DNA of 15,535 bases from Candidatus Limivicinus faecipullorum. Lineage in GTDB: Bacteria > Bacillota > Clostridia > Oscillospirales > Oscillospiraceae. This document shows, in pieces, positions 6,338 to 13,299 of the stretch (the first letter of the stretch is position 1; each line of letters begins with the position of its first letter). The stretch is taken from positions 1 through 15,535 of the forward strand of contig DVHY01000193.1 of the NCBI GenBank assembly GCA_018711755.1. Direction: 5' to 3'. Below the pieces are notes generated by a model, which saw only the letters and a program-made list of their open reading frames with translations, ran no database searches and was not told where the DNA came from. The translations under genes and the position numbers were made by a program.

Positions 6338-7803
6338 ATGTAGTGTCTTGCGTACTCCTCTGCTGAAAGATCAAAACTGAAGTTCTCCTGCATGGCATAG
6401 CTTATCAGGCCCTGCATTATCTCCTCGTTCCTGTAGCAGCTGAGAGCGCTGCGGATAGTGTCCCGCATCTCCCAGGCGTCAAAGTTGGCGAAGGTAAAGC
6501 CGTTGCCCTCCCCGGTGAAACGGTTGTAGGGCTTGACGCTGTCCTTCAGGCCGCCGGTCTCCCGGACGATGGGGATGCAGCCGTAGCGCATGGCTATCAT
6601 CTGGCTCAGGCCGCAGGGCTCAAAGCGGGAGGGCATGAGGAAGAAGTCGCTGCCCGCATACACCAGGTGGGCCAGGTCGTCATTATAGCCGATGTAGGAG
6701 CAGACCTTGCCCCGATAGCGGCTCTCGGCGCCCCGCATAAAGTTTTCAAATCGCTCTTCCCCGCTGCCCAGGAGCATGAACTGCATATCCTCCCGGCTCA
6801 TAAGGTCGTCCAAGACGCAGGCCACCAGGTCGAAGCCCTTCTGGGAGGTCATCCTTGTGACCATGGCGAATATGGGCACGTCCGGCCTCTGCTCCAGGCC
6901 CATCTGCTCCTGGAGGACGGCCTTGCATTTGGCCTTGCCTTTCAGGTGGCCCCGGTCATAGCGGGCGGGAAGGGCCGGGTCGTTGAAGGGGTTATAGACC
7001 TTGGTGTCTATCCCGTTGAGTATGCCGGTGAGCTGTCCGGCTCTGGCGTTGAGTATGCCGTCCAGGCCCTCGGAGTACTCCGGGGTCCTTATCTCCCAGG
7101 CATAGCTGGGGCTGACGGTATTTATCCTGTCGGCAAAGACGCAGCCCGCTTTCAGATAGTTGGCGCAGCCGTCCTGCTCCAGATACTCGCTGGTATAATA
7201 GCTGCTGTCCACTTCCAGAAGGTCCTGGACAAAGTCAAAGCTGTAGCGGCCCTGGAACTTTATATTGTGTATGGTGAGGAGATATTTTATCTTGTCCTGG
7301 ATCCAGCCTCTGTACTGGGTGTGGGCCAACATGGGCATCATGGCGGTGTGCCAATCGTTGCAGTGGATGATGTCCGCGCTGAAGTCCAGGTTGGGTATCA
7401 CGTCCAGCACGGCCCGGCAGAAGAAGGAGTACTGCTCCCCTTCGGCATTGCCGCCCCTGTAGATGGCGTCCCCGAAGTACTGCTCGTTGTCTATGAGATA
7501 GAATGTAATGCCGTCCAGCTCCAGCTTTTCCAGGCCCACATAGGCGTTGCGCCAGCCCATCCTGGAGTAGAAGTAGAACATGTGCTCCACCTTATCGGCA
7601 TACTTCTCCTTGATGCAGTGGTGGTAGGGGGTGATCACCCTGGCGTCAATGCCCAGCTTCTTCAGGGCCTTGGGCAGAGTGCCCACCACGTCGGCCAGGC
7701 CGCCGGTCTTGGACAGGGGCACACACTCCGCCGAGGCCAGCAGCACTTTGGGCATCTCCGTCCTCCCCCGTTCCCGGAGCATATCCTTGAATTCTTTTTT
7801 CAT
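6325..7803 (-). CDS. glgA: Glycogen synthase (ADP-glucose type, GT5)
   Basis: A 492-residue glycogen synthase that adds glucose from ADP-glucose to the growing alpha-1,4 chain in the cytosol. The N-terminal GT5 signature is clear: PKVLLASAECVPLSKTGGLADV, with the KTGGLAD nucleotide-sugar loop at 32-38. Further family marks are HCNDWHTAMMP, LTIHNIKFQG, NTVSPSYAWEIRTPEYSEGL and LNGIDTKVYNP. The C-terminal half has MVTRMTSQKGFDL and the catalytic SRFEPCGLSQMIAMRYG (Glu395 in the retaining-transferase pair), then RETGGLKDSV. The ATG at 7803 has AAAGGAGG (7811-7818) with a 7-base spacer, so the protein carries 16 residues before the usual PKVLLAS start. It follows glgB by 54 bases and overlaps the GH13 gene by 13. 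No glgC or glgD is in the window. Confidence 0.97.
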   Translation of the reverse strand: MKKEFKDMLRERGRTEMPKVLLASAECVPLSKTGGLADVVGTLPKALKKLGIDARVITPYHHCIKEKYADKVEHMFYFYSRMGWRNAYVGLEKLELDGITFYLIDNEQYFGDAIYRGGNAEGEQYSFFCRAVLDVIPNLDFSADIIHCNDWHTAMMPMLAHTQYRGWIQDKIKYLLTIHNIKFQGRYSFDFVQDLLEVDSSYYTSEYLEQDGCANYLKAGCVFADRINTVSPSYAWEIRTPEYSEGLDGILNARAGQLTGILNGIDTKVYNPFNDPALPARYDRGHLKGKAKCKAVLQEQMGLEQRPDVPIFAMVTRMTSQKGFDLVACVLDDLMSREDMQFMLLGSGEERFENFMRGAESRYRGKVCSYIGYNDDLAHLVYAGSDFFLMPSRFEPCGLSQMIAMRYGCIPIVRETGGLKDSVKPYNRFTGEGNGFTFANFDAWEMRDTIRSALSCYRNEEIMQGLISYAMQENFSFDLSAEEYARHYIWML

Positions 7804-7857
7804 TGTCCATCCTCCTTTAATTGGGAAAACTCAGTGAAAACCAAGCGGGACTTGAGC

Positions 7858-9837
7858 TCAGCTCTTTTTCTTCCTTTTTCCGCCTTTTGCCTCCCCGGCG
7901 GTCTTGGCGGATCTGGCAGCCTTGGGGGTCTTGGCGGTCTTTTCCTCTTTCTTGGGCCTGAAACTGTAGAAGAGGCAGGACATCCCTGGCAGGCTTATAT
8001 TTGCGGAATAGTCCATATCCAGGAAGGGGACCTTTCTGGAGCTGATGCGTTTTTTGCCGCCCTTGCCGCTGCCGCCGTATACCTCTTCCTCACTGCACAG
8101 CAGCCGGTTCAGCGTCCCCTCCCAGGGCAGGGCTATCACAAAGTCCTCATAGTCCACAGGAGTGAAATTGCACACGCAGACCACGTAGTCGTCATCCTGG
8201 GGAGATGAGCGGAGGAAGGCAATGGAGCTGCGCTCCTTGTCGTCAACATTCAGCCAGGTGAAGCCTTCCCAGGAGCGGTCTATCCGGTAGAGGGCGGGAT
8301 GATTCTTGTAGATATGGTTCAGCTGCCGGTAATACTGGCGCATACCCTCGTGCTTGGGATAGTCCAGGAGATTCCAGTCCAGCTGCTGCTGCCAGTTCCA
8401 CTCGATGAACTGGGCAAACTCACCGCCCATAAAGCACAGCTTCTTGCCGGGATGGGCGAACTGATAGCCGTAGAGGCTGCGCAGGGAGGCGAACTTCTGG
8501 TCGTAGTCCCCGCTCATCTTGTTGACCATGGAGCCCTTGCCGTGGACCACCTCGTCATGGGAGTAGGCCAGGACGAAGTTTTCGGAAAAGGCGTACATCA
8601 TGGAGAAGGTGAGCCTGTTGTGATTGAAGCTGCGGAAGTAGGGGTCCAGGCTCATGTAGTCTATGGTGTCGTGCATGAAGCCCATGTCCCACTTGAAGGT
8701 GAAGCCCAGGCCGCCGTCCTCCACGGCGCCGGTTATCAGGGGAAAAGCGGTGGATTCCTCGGCAATGGTGATGGCGCCGGGGTAGTTTTGAAGCACGGTG
8801 CTGTTCATTTTCTGGAGGAAAGCCACTGCCTCCAGATTGATATTGCCCCCGTCCTTATTGGGGGTGAAGTTGCTGCCCCGGCCGTAGTCCAGGTACAGCA
8901 TGGAGGACACGGCGTCCACCCTGATGCCGTCCACATGGTATTCCTCAAAGAAGAGGCAGGCGGAGGAGATGAGGAAGCTCTGCACCTGGTTGGAGCCGTA
9001 GTCGAAGATATAGGTGCCCCAATCCGGGTGCTCGGCCATGCGCTGCTCCTTGCATTCATATAGGTTGGTGCCGTCAAAGCAGGCCAGGCCGTGCTCGTCC
9101 CTGGGGAAGTGGGCGGGCACCCAGTCGATGATGACGCCTATGCCGGAGGCATGGAGAGTGTCCACCATGCATTTGAAGTCGTCGGGATTGCCGTAGCGGG
9201 AGGTGGGCGCATAATACCCCGTGACCTGGTAGCCCCAGGAGCCGTCATAGGGGTATTCCGAGACAGGCATGAGCTCCACATGGGTAAAGCCCATGTCCTT
9301 GCAGTAGGCGGCCAGGGCCTCCCCCAGCAGGCGGTACTGGGCCTTCTCATAGCCCAGGTCCTTCCAGGAGCCCAGATGCACCTCGTATATGCTCATGGGC
9401 TGGCTGAGGGCGTTGCGCTCCCGGCGCTTTTTCATGTATTTCCCGTCCGTCCACTGGTAGGAGCCGCCGTTCCAGACTATGGAGGCGTTGTCCTTTCCGT
9501 TTTGGGCAAAGGAGGCAAAGGGGTCGGATTTCAGCACCTGCCTGCCGTTGGACTGGGTCACGCAGTATTTGTACAGGGCGTCCTTGTGCAGGCCCTCCAC
9601 AAAGCAGACCCACACTCCCCCTTCCAGCGGCTCCATGGGGGTGGCCTCCCTGTCCCAGCCATTAAAATCACCCACCAGCGTTACTGCCTTGGCGTTGGGG
9701 GCCCATAGGACAAAGCGGTGAGCGTTCAGTTCCGGCACGTAGTGGCAGCCGTAGCACAGCCAGGCCTTCTGAGCCTTACCGGTGTTAAAAAGGTATATAT
9801 CCCCCTGAGGGACATAGTTCAGATATTTTGCATCCAT
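7858..9837 (-). CDS. glgB: 1,4-alpha-glucan branching enzyme (GH13_9)
   Basis: Cuts alpha-1,4-glucan chains and re-attaches them by alpha-1,6 links, making glycogen branches. From the ATG at 9837 it has 659 residues. Order: short N-terminal region, CBM48-type domain with HRFVLWAPNAKAVTLVGDFN (about 40-59), then the barrel from SIYEVHLGSW. Catalytic motifs: GSWGYQVTGYYAPTSRYG, HVDGIRVDAVSSMLY (nucleophile Asp308), TIAEEST (acid/base Glu360) and AYSHDEVVHGKGSM (Asp428). The C-terminal beta domain ends at about 627 and is followed by a Lys/Ala-rich tail of about 32 residues. An ATG six bases earlier (9843) is possible, but AAGGGAG (9846-9852) is only 2 bases from it and 8 bases from 9837, which decides the start. 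First gene of the glgB-glgA-GH13 operon, with a promoter just upstream. Confidence 0.96.
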   Translation of the reverse strand: MDAKYLNYVPQGDIYLFNTGKAQKAWLCYGCHYVPELNAHRFVLWAPNAKAVTLVGDFNGWDREATPMEPLEGGVWVCFVEGLHKDALYKYCVTQSNGRQVLKSDPFASFAQNGKDNASIVWNGGSYQWTDGKYMKKRRERNALSQPMSIYEVHLGSWKDLGYEKAQYRLLGEALAAYCKDMGFTHVELMPVSEYPYDGSWGYQVTGYYAPTSRYGNPDDFKCMVDTLHASGIGVIIDWVPAHFPRDEHGLACFDGTNLYECKEQRMAEHPDWGTYIFDYGSNQVQSFLISSACLFFEEYHVDGIRVDAVSSMLYLDYGRGSNFTPNKDGGNINLEAVAFLQKMNSTVLQNYPGAITIAEESTAFPLITGAVEDGGLGFTFKWDMGFMHDTIDYMSLDPYFRSFNHNRLTFSMMYAFSENFVLAYSHDEVVHGKGSMVNKMSGDYDQKFASLRSLYGYQFAHPGKKLCFMGGEFAQFIEWNWQQQLDWNLLDYPKHEGMRQYYRQLNHIYKNHPALYRIDRSWEGFTWLNVDDKERSSIAFLRSSPQDDDYVVCVCNFTPVDYEDFVIALPWEGTLNRLLCSEEEVYGGSGKGGKKRISSRKVPFLDMDYSANISLPGMSCLFYSFRPKKEEKTAKTPKAARSAKTAGEAKGGKRKKKS

Positions 9838-9887
9838 GCGCATATCTCCCTTGTCTGAATGAATTTTTCCTTTGTCTATTCACACTC

Positions 9888-9916
9888 ATTATACATACTT
9901 TCTCTGTCAATTCCAA
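9888..9916 (-). promoter_or_regulatory. Promoter of the glgB-glgA-GH13 operon
   Basis: Perfect -10 TATAAT (9893-9888, minus strand) with TTGGAA (9916-9911) 17 bases upstream. The start site would be near 9881, leaving a leader of about 44 bases. A TTGACA also occurs in the spacer but is only 11 bases from the -10 and is not used in this reading. Confidence 0.75.
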
Positions 9917-9992
9917 GAGAAAACTTTACAGCCCTAACAAAATAGGCATTTTGCTGTATATGCAGTGTATAATACCGGCAAAAACTCCCAGT

Positions 9993-10028
9993 AAACGAAG
10001 AAATCCCCCGGCTCATCAGAGCCGGGGG
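9993..10028 (-). terminator. Intrinsic terminator after the 876-residue surface protein gene
   Basis: CCCCCGGCTC (10005-10014) pairs perfectly with GAGCCGGGGG (10019-10028) around a 4-base loop. On the minus strand a T-rich stretch (ATTTCTTCGTTT) follows. It lies about 48 bases after the surface-protein stop and before the glgB promoter, so it separates the two transcription units. Confidence 0.85.
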
Positions 10029-10075
10029 AAACTTTGCTTATATGGTCTTTGTTTTTGTCCCGTTTTCAGGGAGGC

Positions 10076-12706
10076 TTACTTGTTCTTGCCCTTCTTCAGG
10101 CGAGGCATCACAGCTACCATTGCGCCGCCGGAGAGGATGAGCGCCGCTGCCCACAGGGCCAGATTGCTCTCATCGCCGGTCTGGGGGCTGGCGGAGGCCT
10201 GGGCCTTGGTCAGTATCTGGAAGGTGCAGCTGGGAGTGTCGCCGTAAATGGTCTGCACAGTCAGAGTGTAGGTGCTGCCGGCAGTGCGGGCGTTCAGGAA
10301 GGCCGCGCTGAGGGTGAGGGTCTTGCCGGAAGAGCTGAGGGCGTAGTAGTCCTCAAAGTTGTTGATCAGCTGAGTGCCGCCTACCCAAACCTGGGAGATG
10401 GGGTCGGAGCATACGAACTGCAGGTTCTTGCTGCTGCCGATGACGTGCTTGTCGGTATCAACAGGCTTCAGGGTAGCGCCCACCCGGAAGGTTCCGCTGG
10501 CATATCCATAGGAGGTGAGCACGCTGATGGTGTGGGAACCGGTGGCCAGATTGTTCATGTAGCTGGCTGCCACGCCGAAGGTCTGCACGCCGTTGTAGGT
10601 GAGCTTGTCGCCGCCTACCCGGATGCCGTCTATAGCCACTTCATAGTAGGTGTAGGTGGAGCCTACCACAGGCTTCAGGTCGGGTATTACGGTGAAGTAA
10701 TAGGTGCCGTCGCCGGAGTACCAAGTGTTCTCATAGGCGGGGTACACCGCTGCCTTGCCCGGGTTAATGTTGCCGCCGCCGTCGCCGTCGCCGCCGCCGC
10801 CGTTATAATTACCGTTGATGGCAAAGCCTGCAATCTTTACATAGCTTCCGCCGGGGTAGCAGTAGTACAGGTCATAGCTGCCATTGTTAAGGCCGTCCAG
10901 GAAGGACTTATTCAGAGTGATCTCGTTGCCACTGACGGTGTAGCTGCTGCTGGAGAGAGTATAACGGCTGGTAGTGCCGCTGGGAGCATACTGGTATCCC
11001 GCAGGTGCCTGGTTGGTGAACACGTAATGGGGATATGCGGTGCTGGAGTTCTTGTAGTAGTTGATGTTGCTGGAATCCACTTTGGGCAGAACGTAGATGT
11101 AGAAGTCGGCAATGCTGAAGCCGTCGATGCTCTTGAAGCGCACGGTGAAACGATCGGCGCGGTTGCTGACGGCGCTGCCCAGGATGGTGTACTGGTAGGT
11201 ACCGTTGCTCTCAGCCACAGTGTAGTGAGTGCGCTCGGTAAGAGTGGTGGTCTGGCCGTTGCTGTCGATAAGCAGGATATCGCTGACCTTCATGTTTGCA
11301 CTGTAGCTCATGGAGGTGTTGTTGCTGCTGCGCAGGTCATAGGTGTAAAAGCTGTTGGCAACATTGCCGTAGAGCTGGGTCACCTGGAACTTGGCGGTGG
11401 CGCTGACGGGGACCACCTGCCAGTTGTAGCCGGTGACTTCGGTGCACCATCTGGACTGGTAGCCGGTGGCTAGCCAGTCGGAGTAGACGCCGGTAACATC
11501 ATCATGGTCGTTGCCGTTAACTGCCCTGAAATAACCGCCGGTAAAGGTTCCCTTGGTGCCGGCATTGTTCATGTTGTTATAATAGCCGCCGGAGATATAG
11601 GCGGTGCTGCCGGTGTTGGCCCAGAAATTGCCGTATACGGTCAGGCTGTCGGAGGAGTAGAAGATAGCGCCGGAATTGAGAACTACTTCCTTAACACCGC
11701 CGTTGGTTATCTTCACGGTGCCGCCGTTCACGGTCACAGTAGCGTCCAGCTTCTCGCCAGCCAGATCAAGAGTCAGGCTCTTGCTGATGGTGACGTTCTC
11801 CTGAAGGGTCCCGGTCTGAGGGATCAGGGTCACGGTCTGGCCGTCCTGGGCATTGTCAATGGCAGACTGAAGGGCAGTGTACTTGTTGCTGCCCACCTGG
11901 GCCACATTCAGGCCGTCGGAGACATTGCCGTTGCCGTCGTTGAAAGAGTTGTCGGCCCACAGATCTTCAGGAACCGTCACGCTGCCGAAGCTGCCGGTCA
12001 CTATGGACAGATTGCCCTTGCTGCAGCCGTCAAAGAAAGTGTTGGTAATGGTGTAGGTGCCGCCGTTAATGGTCAGCTTATCGCTGCTGGAGGGGAAGCT
12101 GAATCCCTTGCCGTTGGTCTGCACATTCAGAGAGGTAAAATAGTTGCTGGCGCCGTTGACCACCACGGGATTGGTCACCACCAGGGTGCCGTTCTTTACG
12201 GTGGAGTTGGTCATGGTCAGGTTGTTGACCGTCAGAGTGTTGTTGTTCAGGTCAATGACCTTACCGCTGAGCACCAGGCTCTCCACAGTCTGGCTCTGGT
12301 TCAGCTTGATATTGGTCTTGCCGGCGTCGATAGCTGCCTGGATATCGCTGTAGCTGGTGCCGTCCCCGTCAACTGCAGTACCCTCACTGGGGTTAAATGC
12401 ACTGAAGAGGTCAAAGATAGGCTTTTTCTCCTCTCCCGTCAGGGAGCCGGAACTATCGGGGGTCTGGGTGCTCTCAGGGGTACTGGGAACGTAAAAGGGA
12501 TCGTCATTCCCGAGGTCGCTGGAGCCTGAGCCCAAGTTGCCCTCCAGGCCGGAGCCTGCATTATTGCCGCTGTTTATCTGGGTGCTTGTGTCGGTGCTGG
12601 TGGTGCCGCCGCCGTTCAAATCAAAGGCGTAGGCAGAGCCTCCCATGAGGCTCAGGCACATGGCAACCAGAAGAAGCATAGATAAGAATTTACTTGCTGT
12701 TTTCAT
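10076..12706 (-). CDS. Secreted, probably wall-anchored surface protein with beta-helix and X2-like domains
   Basis: An 876-residue surface protein. A signal peptide ends near AYA (25-27), followed by a Gly/Ser/Thr-rich spacer to about 95. From about 110 to 400 short repeated strands such as LTINGGTYTI, TVTVNGGTVKI and AYISGGYYNNM suggest a right-handed beta-helix. There are two copies of an entry motif, YSDIQAAIDAGK (119-130) and YTALQSAIDNAQ (276-287). Three regions (about 545-630, 655-742, 752-832) look like X2/Ig-like domains, the clearest being YTVSGNEITLNKSFLDGLNNG. A Gly/Asp linker lies at 635-647. The C-terminus has SPQTGD (840-845), a hydrophobic helix and a basic tail KKGKNK, a non-canonical sortase signal. 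AAGGAGA (12715-12721) lies 8 bases before the ATG. It has its own promoters and terminator. Function is unknown; adhesion or glycan binding is a guess. Confidence 0.88.
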   Translation of the reverse strand: MKTASKFLSMLLLVAMCLSLMGGSAYAFDLNGGGTTSTDTSTQINSGNNAGSGLEGNLGSGSSDLGNDDPFYVPSTPESTQTPDSSGSLTGEEKKPIFDLFSAFNPSEGTAVDGDGTSYSDIQAAIDAGKTNIKLNQSQTVESLVLSGKVIDLNNNTLTVNNLTMTNSTVKNGTLVVTNPVVVNGASNYFTSLNVQTNGKGFSFPSSSDKLTINGGTYTITNTFFDGCSKGNLSIVTGSFGSVTVPEDLWADNSFNDGNGNVSDGLNVAQVGSNKYTALQSAIDNAQDGQTVTLIPQTGTLQENVTISKSLTLDLAGEKLDATVTVNGGTVKITNGGVKEVVLNSGAIFYSSDSLTVYGNFWANTGSTAYISGGYYNNMNNAGTKGTFTGGYFRAVNGNDHDDVTGVYSDWLATGYQSRWCTEVTGYNWQVVPVSATAKFQVTQLYGNVANSFYTYDLRSSNNTSMSYSANMKVSDILLIDSNGQTTTLTERTHYTVAESNGTYQYTILGSAVSNRADRFTVRFKSIDGFSIADFYIYVLPKVDSSNINYYKNSSTAYPHYVFTNQAPAGYQYAPSGTTSRYTLSSSSYTVSGNEITLNKSFLDGLNNGSYDLYYCYPGGSYVKIAGFAINGNYNGGGGDGDGGGNINPGKAAVYPAYENTWYSGDGTYYFTVIPDLKPVVGSTYTYYEVAIDGIRVGGDKLTYNGVQTFGVAASYMNNLATGSHTISVLTSYGYASGTFRVGATLKPVDTDKHVIGSSKNLQFVCSDPISQVWVGGTQLINNFEDYYALSSSGKTLTLSAAFLNARTAGSTYTLTVQTIYGDTPSCTFQILTKAQASASPQTGDESNLALWAAALILSGGAMVAVMPRLKKGKNK
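10772..10804 (-). repeat. GGC/GAC triplet tract coding a Gly/Asp linker
   Basis: About eleven triplets, mainly GCC with two GTC on the plus strand, encode a Gly-Gly-Asp linker between the second and third parts of the surface protein. Slippage by whole triplets would only change linker length. Confidence 0.8.
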
Positions 12707-12793
12707 GTTGTCCGTCTCCTTATATTGCTATTTTTAAACACGAAATTAGTTGGCCTTCAATGGGTTTCCCCTGCCCATCTCTGGTGTGAATAT

Positions 12794-12822
12794 AATGTAC
12801 CACGATGTTATGTAAAATGCAA
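12794..12822 (-). promoter_or_regulatory. Proximal promoter of the 876-residue surface protein
   Basis: TTGCAT (12822-12817) and TACATT (12799-12794) with a 17-base spacer, plus a TGG just before the -10 (extended -10). The leader would be about 80 bases, ending with AAGGAGA before the ATG. Confidence 0.55.
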
Positions 12823-12881
12823 GTACTTTTTTCACGATTTTGCTATAATTTTTTTCTGTTTTGTAACTACTCTGAATTTGA

Positions 12882-12909
12882 ATATTAGCTATTTGTGACC
12901 TTATGTCAA
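12882..12909 (-). promoter_or_regulatory. Distal promoter of the 876-residue surface protein
   Basis: A perfect -35 TTGACA (12909-12904) and TAATAT (12887-12882) with a 16-base spacer, about 85 bases upstream of the proximal promoter. The two may serve different conditions. Confidence 0.5.
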
Positions 12910-13088
12910 GCAAATCTATTATTTATCGTCTTTTTGCGGCATTTCTGTCACATTTCCCTCAATCCCTTTCAGGTAATCTTAATAATTCTTAACGTACTTT
13001 TGTAACTCTTTGTTGCATTTTCCCATCGTCAACTATATGACGCCTGAACTTATTACTTTGTTCCCGCAGCCGATAAAAATTTTTTCAG

Positions 13089-13126
13089 AAAAAAACTGCG
13101 TTCCGGGGCCTTTTGGCCCGGAGCGC
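13089..13126 (-). terminator. Second intrinsic terminator in the intergenic region
   Basis: On the minus strand GCGCTCCGGGCC pairs with GGCCCCGGAACGC around an AAAA loop (13098-13126, one bulged base and one G-U), followed after two bases by seven T residues (13095-13089). On the plus strand a TTTTT at 13131-13135 also follows, so it could act in both directions. No gene ends here, which makes its presence notable. Confidence 0.8.
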
Positions 13127-13156
13127 CTGCTTTTTCGGCTTCTCACGAGCCTTTCC
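13089..13156 (-). ncRNA. Candidate small RNA between two terminators
   Basis: A transcript starting about 7 bases after the TATAAT at 13163-13168 and ending at the T-run at 13089 would be about 68 bases. It would carry a small hairpin GGCT-loop-AGCC followed by the strong terminator hairpin. There is no start codon with a ribosome site. This is positional inference only; the second hairpin could simply be a back-up terminator. Confidence 0.3.
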
Positions 13157-13162
13157 GCTGTT

Positions 13163-13191
13163 ATTATACCATATATATATTATAATGTATA
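13163..13191 (-). promoter_or_regulatory. Promoter-like element in AT-rich core
   Basis: An extended -10 TGG-TATAAT (TATAAT at 13168-13163) and TATACA (13191-13186) with a 17-base spacer on the minus strand. The region (TATATATATTATAATG) is nearly self-complementary, and a plus-strand TATAAT (13181-13186) is also present with a weaker -35. It is followed within 75 bases by a terminator, not a gene. Confidence 0.45.
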
Positions 13192-13237
13192 TATCCCCGG
13201 CGGCGGCTTTATCACTTTTTAAGGCCGGACCCGCAGG

Positions 13238-13269
13238 AAAAAGCGGGGCCGCAGGCTGCGGCCCCGCTT
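13238..13269 (-). terminator. Intrinsic terminator after the Cys/His-repeat surface protein gene
   Basis: AAGCGGGGCCGCA (13241-13253) and TGCGGCCCCGCTT (13257-13269) form a perfect 13-bp stem with a 3-base loop. On the minus strand the stem runs into TTTTT (ending at 13238). It starts about 30 bases after the stop codon at 13300. Confidence 0.92.
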
Positions 13270-13299
13270 CTCCCTGCTTCCTCCGGGAAGCCGGGCAGT

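Larger units (their letters stand above)
12707..13299. other. AT-rich intergenic region between two surface-protein genes
   Basis: This 593-base gap is strikingly more AT-rich than the flanking genes. Reading along the minus strand it holds the terminator of the right-hand gene (13238-13269), a promoter-like element (13163-13191), a second terminator (13089-13126), a direct repeat TCTTAA-4-TCTTAA (plus strand, 12977-12992), and two tandem promoters (12882-12909, 12794-12822) for the left-hand gene. A 70-codon plus-strand frame at 13010-13222 crosses the terminator hairpin and is not credible. I see no gene. Confidence 0.7.

Noticed and set aside
4493..6343. A 616-codon open frame on the plus strand, antisense to the GH13 gene
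   Set aside because: It lies wholly opposite a gene with all GH13 catalytic motifs; its Ala/Gly/Val/His-rich composition is the usual antisense shadow of GC-rich codons and it has no recognisable domain.
6667..8208. A 513-codon plus-strand frame antisense to glgA and the end of glgB
   Set aside because: Same shadow composition; it crosses two well-identified genes and their ribosome site.
9888..9910. TTGACA with TATAAT as the glgB promoter pair
   Set aside because: The spacer is only 11 bases; TTGGAA at 17 bases is the better -35.
10034..11473. A 479-codon plus-strand frame antisense to the surface protein
   Set aside because: Low-complexity Gly/Ala/Val composition without a signal or domain, opposite a protein with signal peptide and anchor.
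13010..13222. A 70-codon plus-strand frame in the intergenic region
   Set aside because: No ribosome site, crosses a terminator hairpin and an AT-rich promoter region, and shows no domain.
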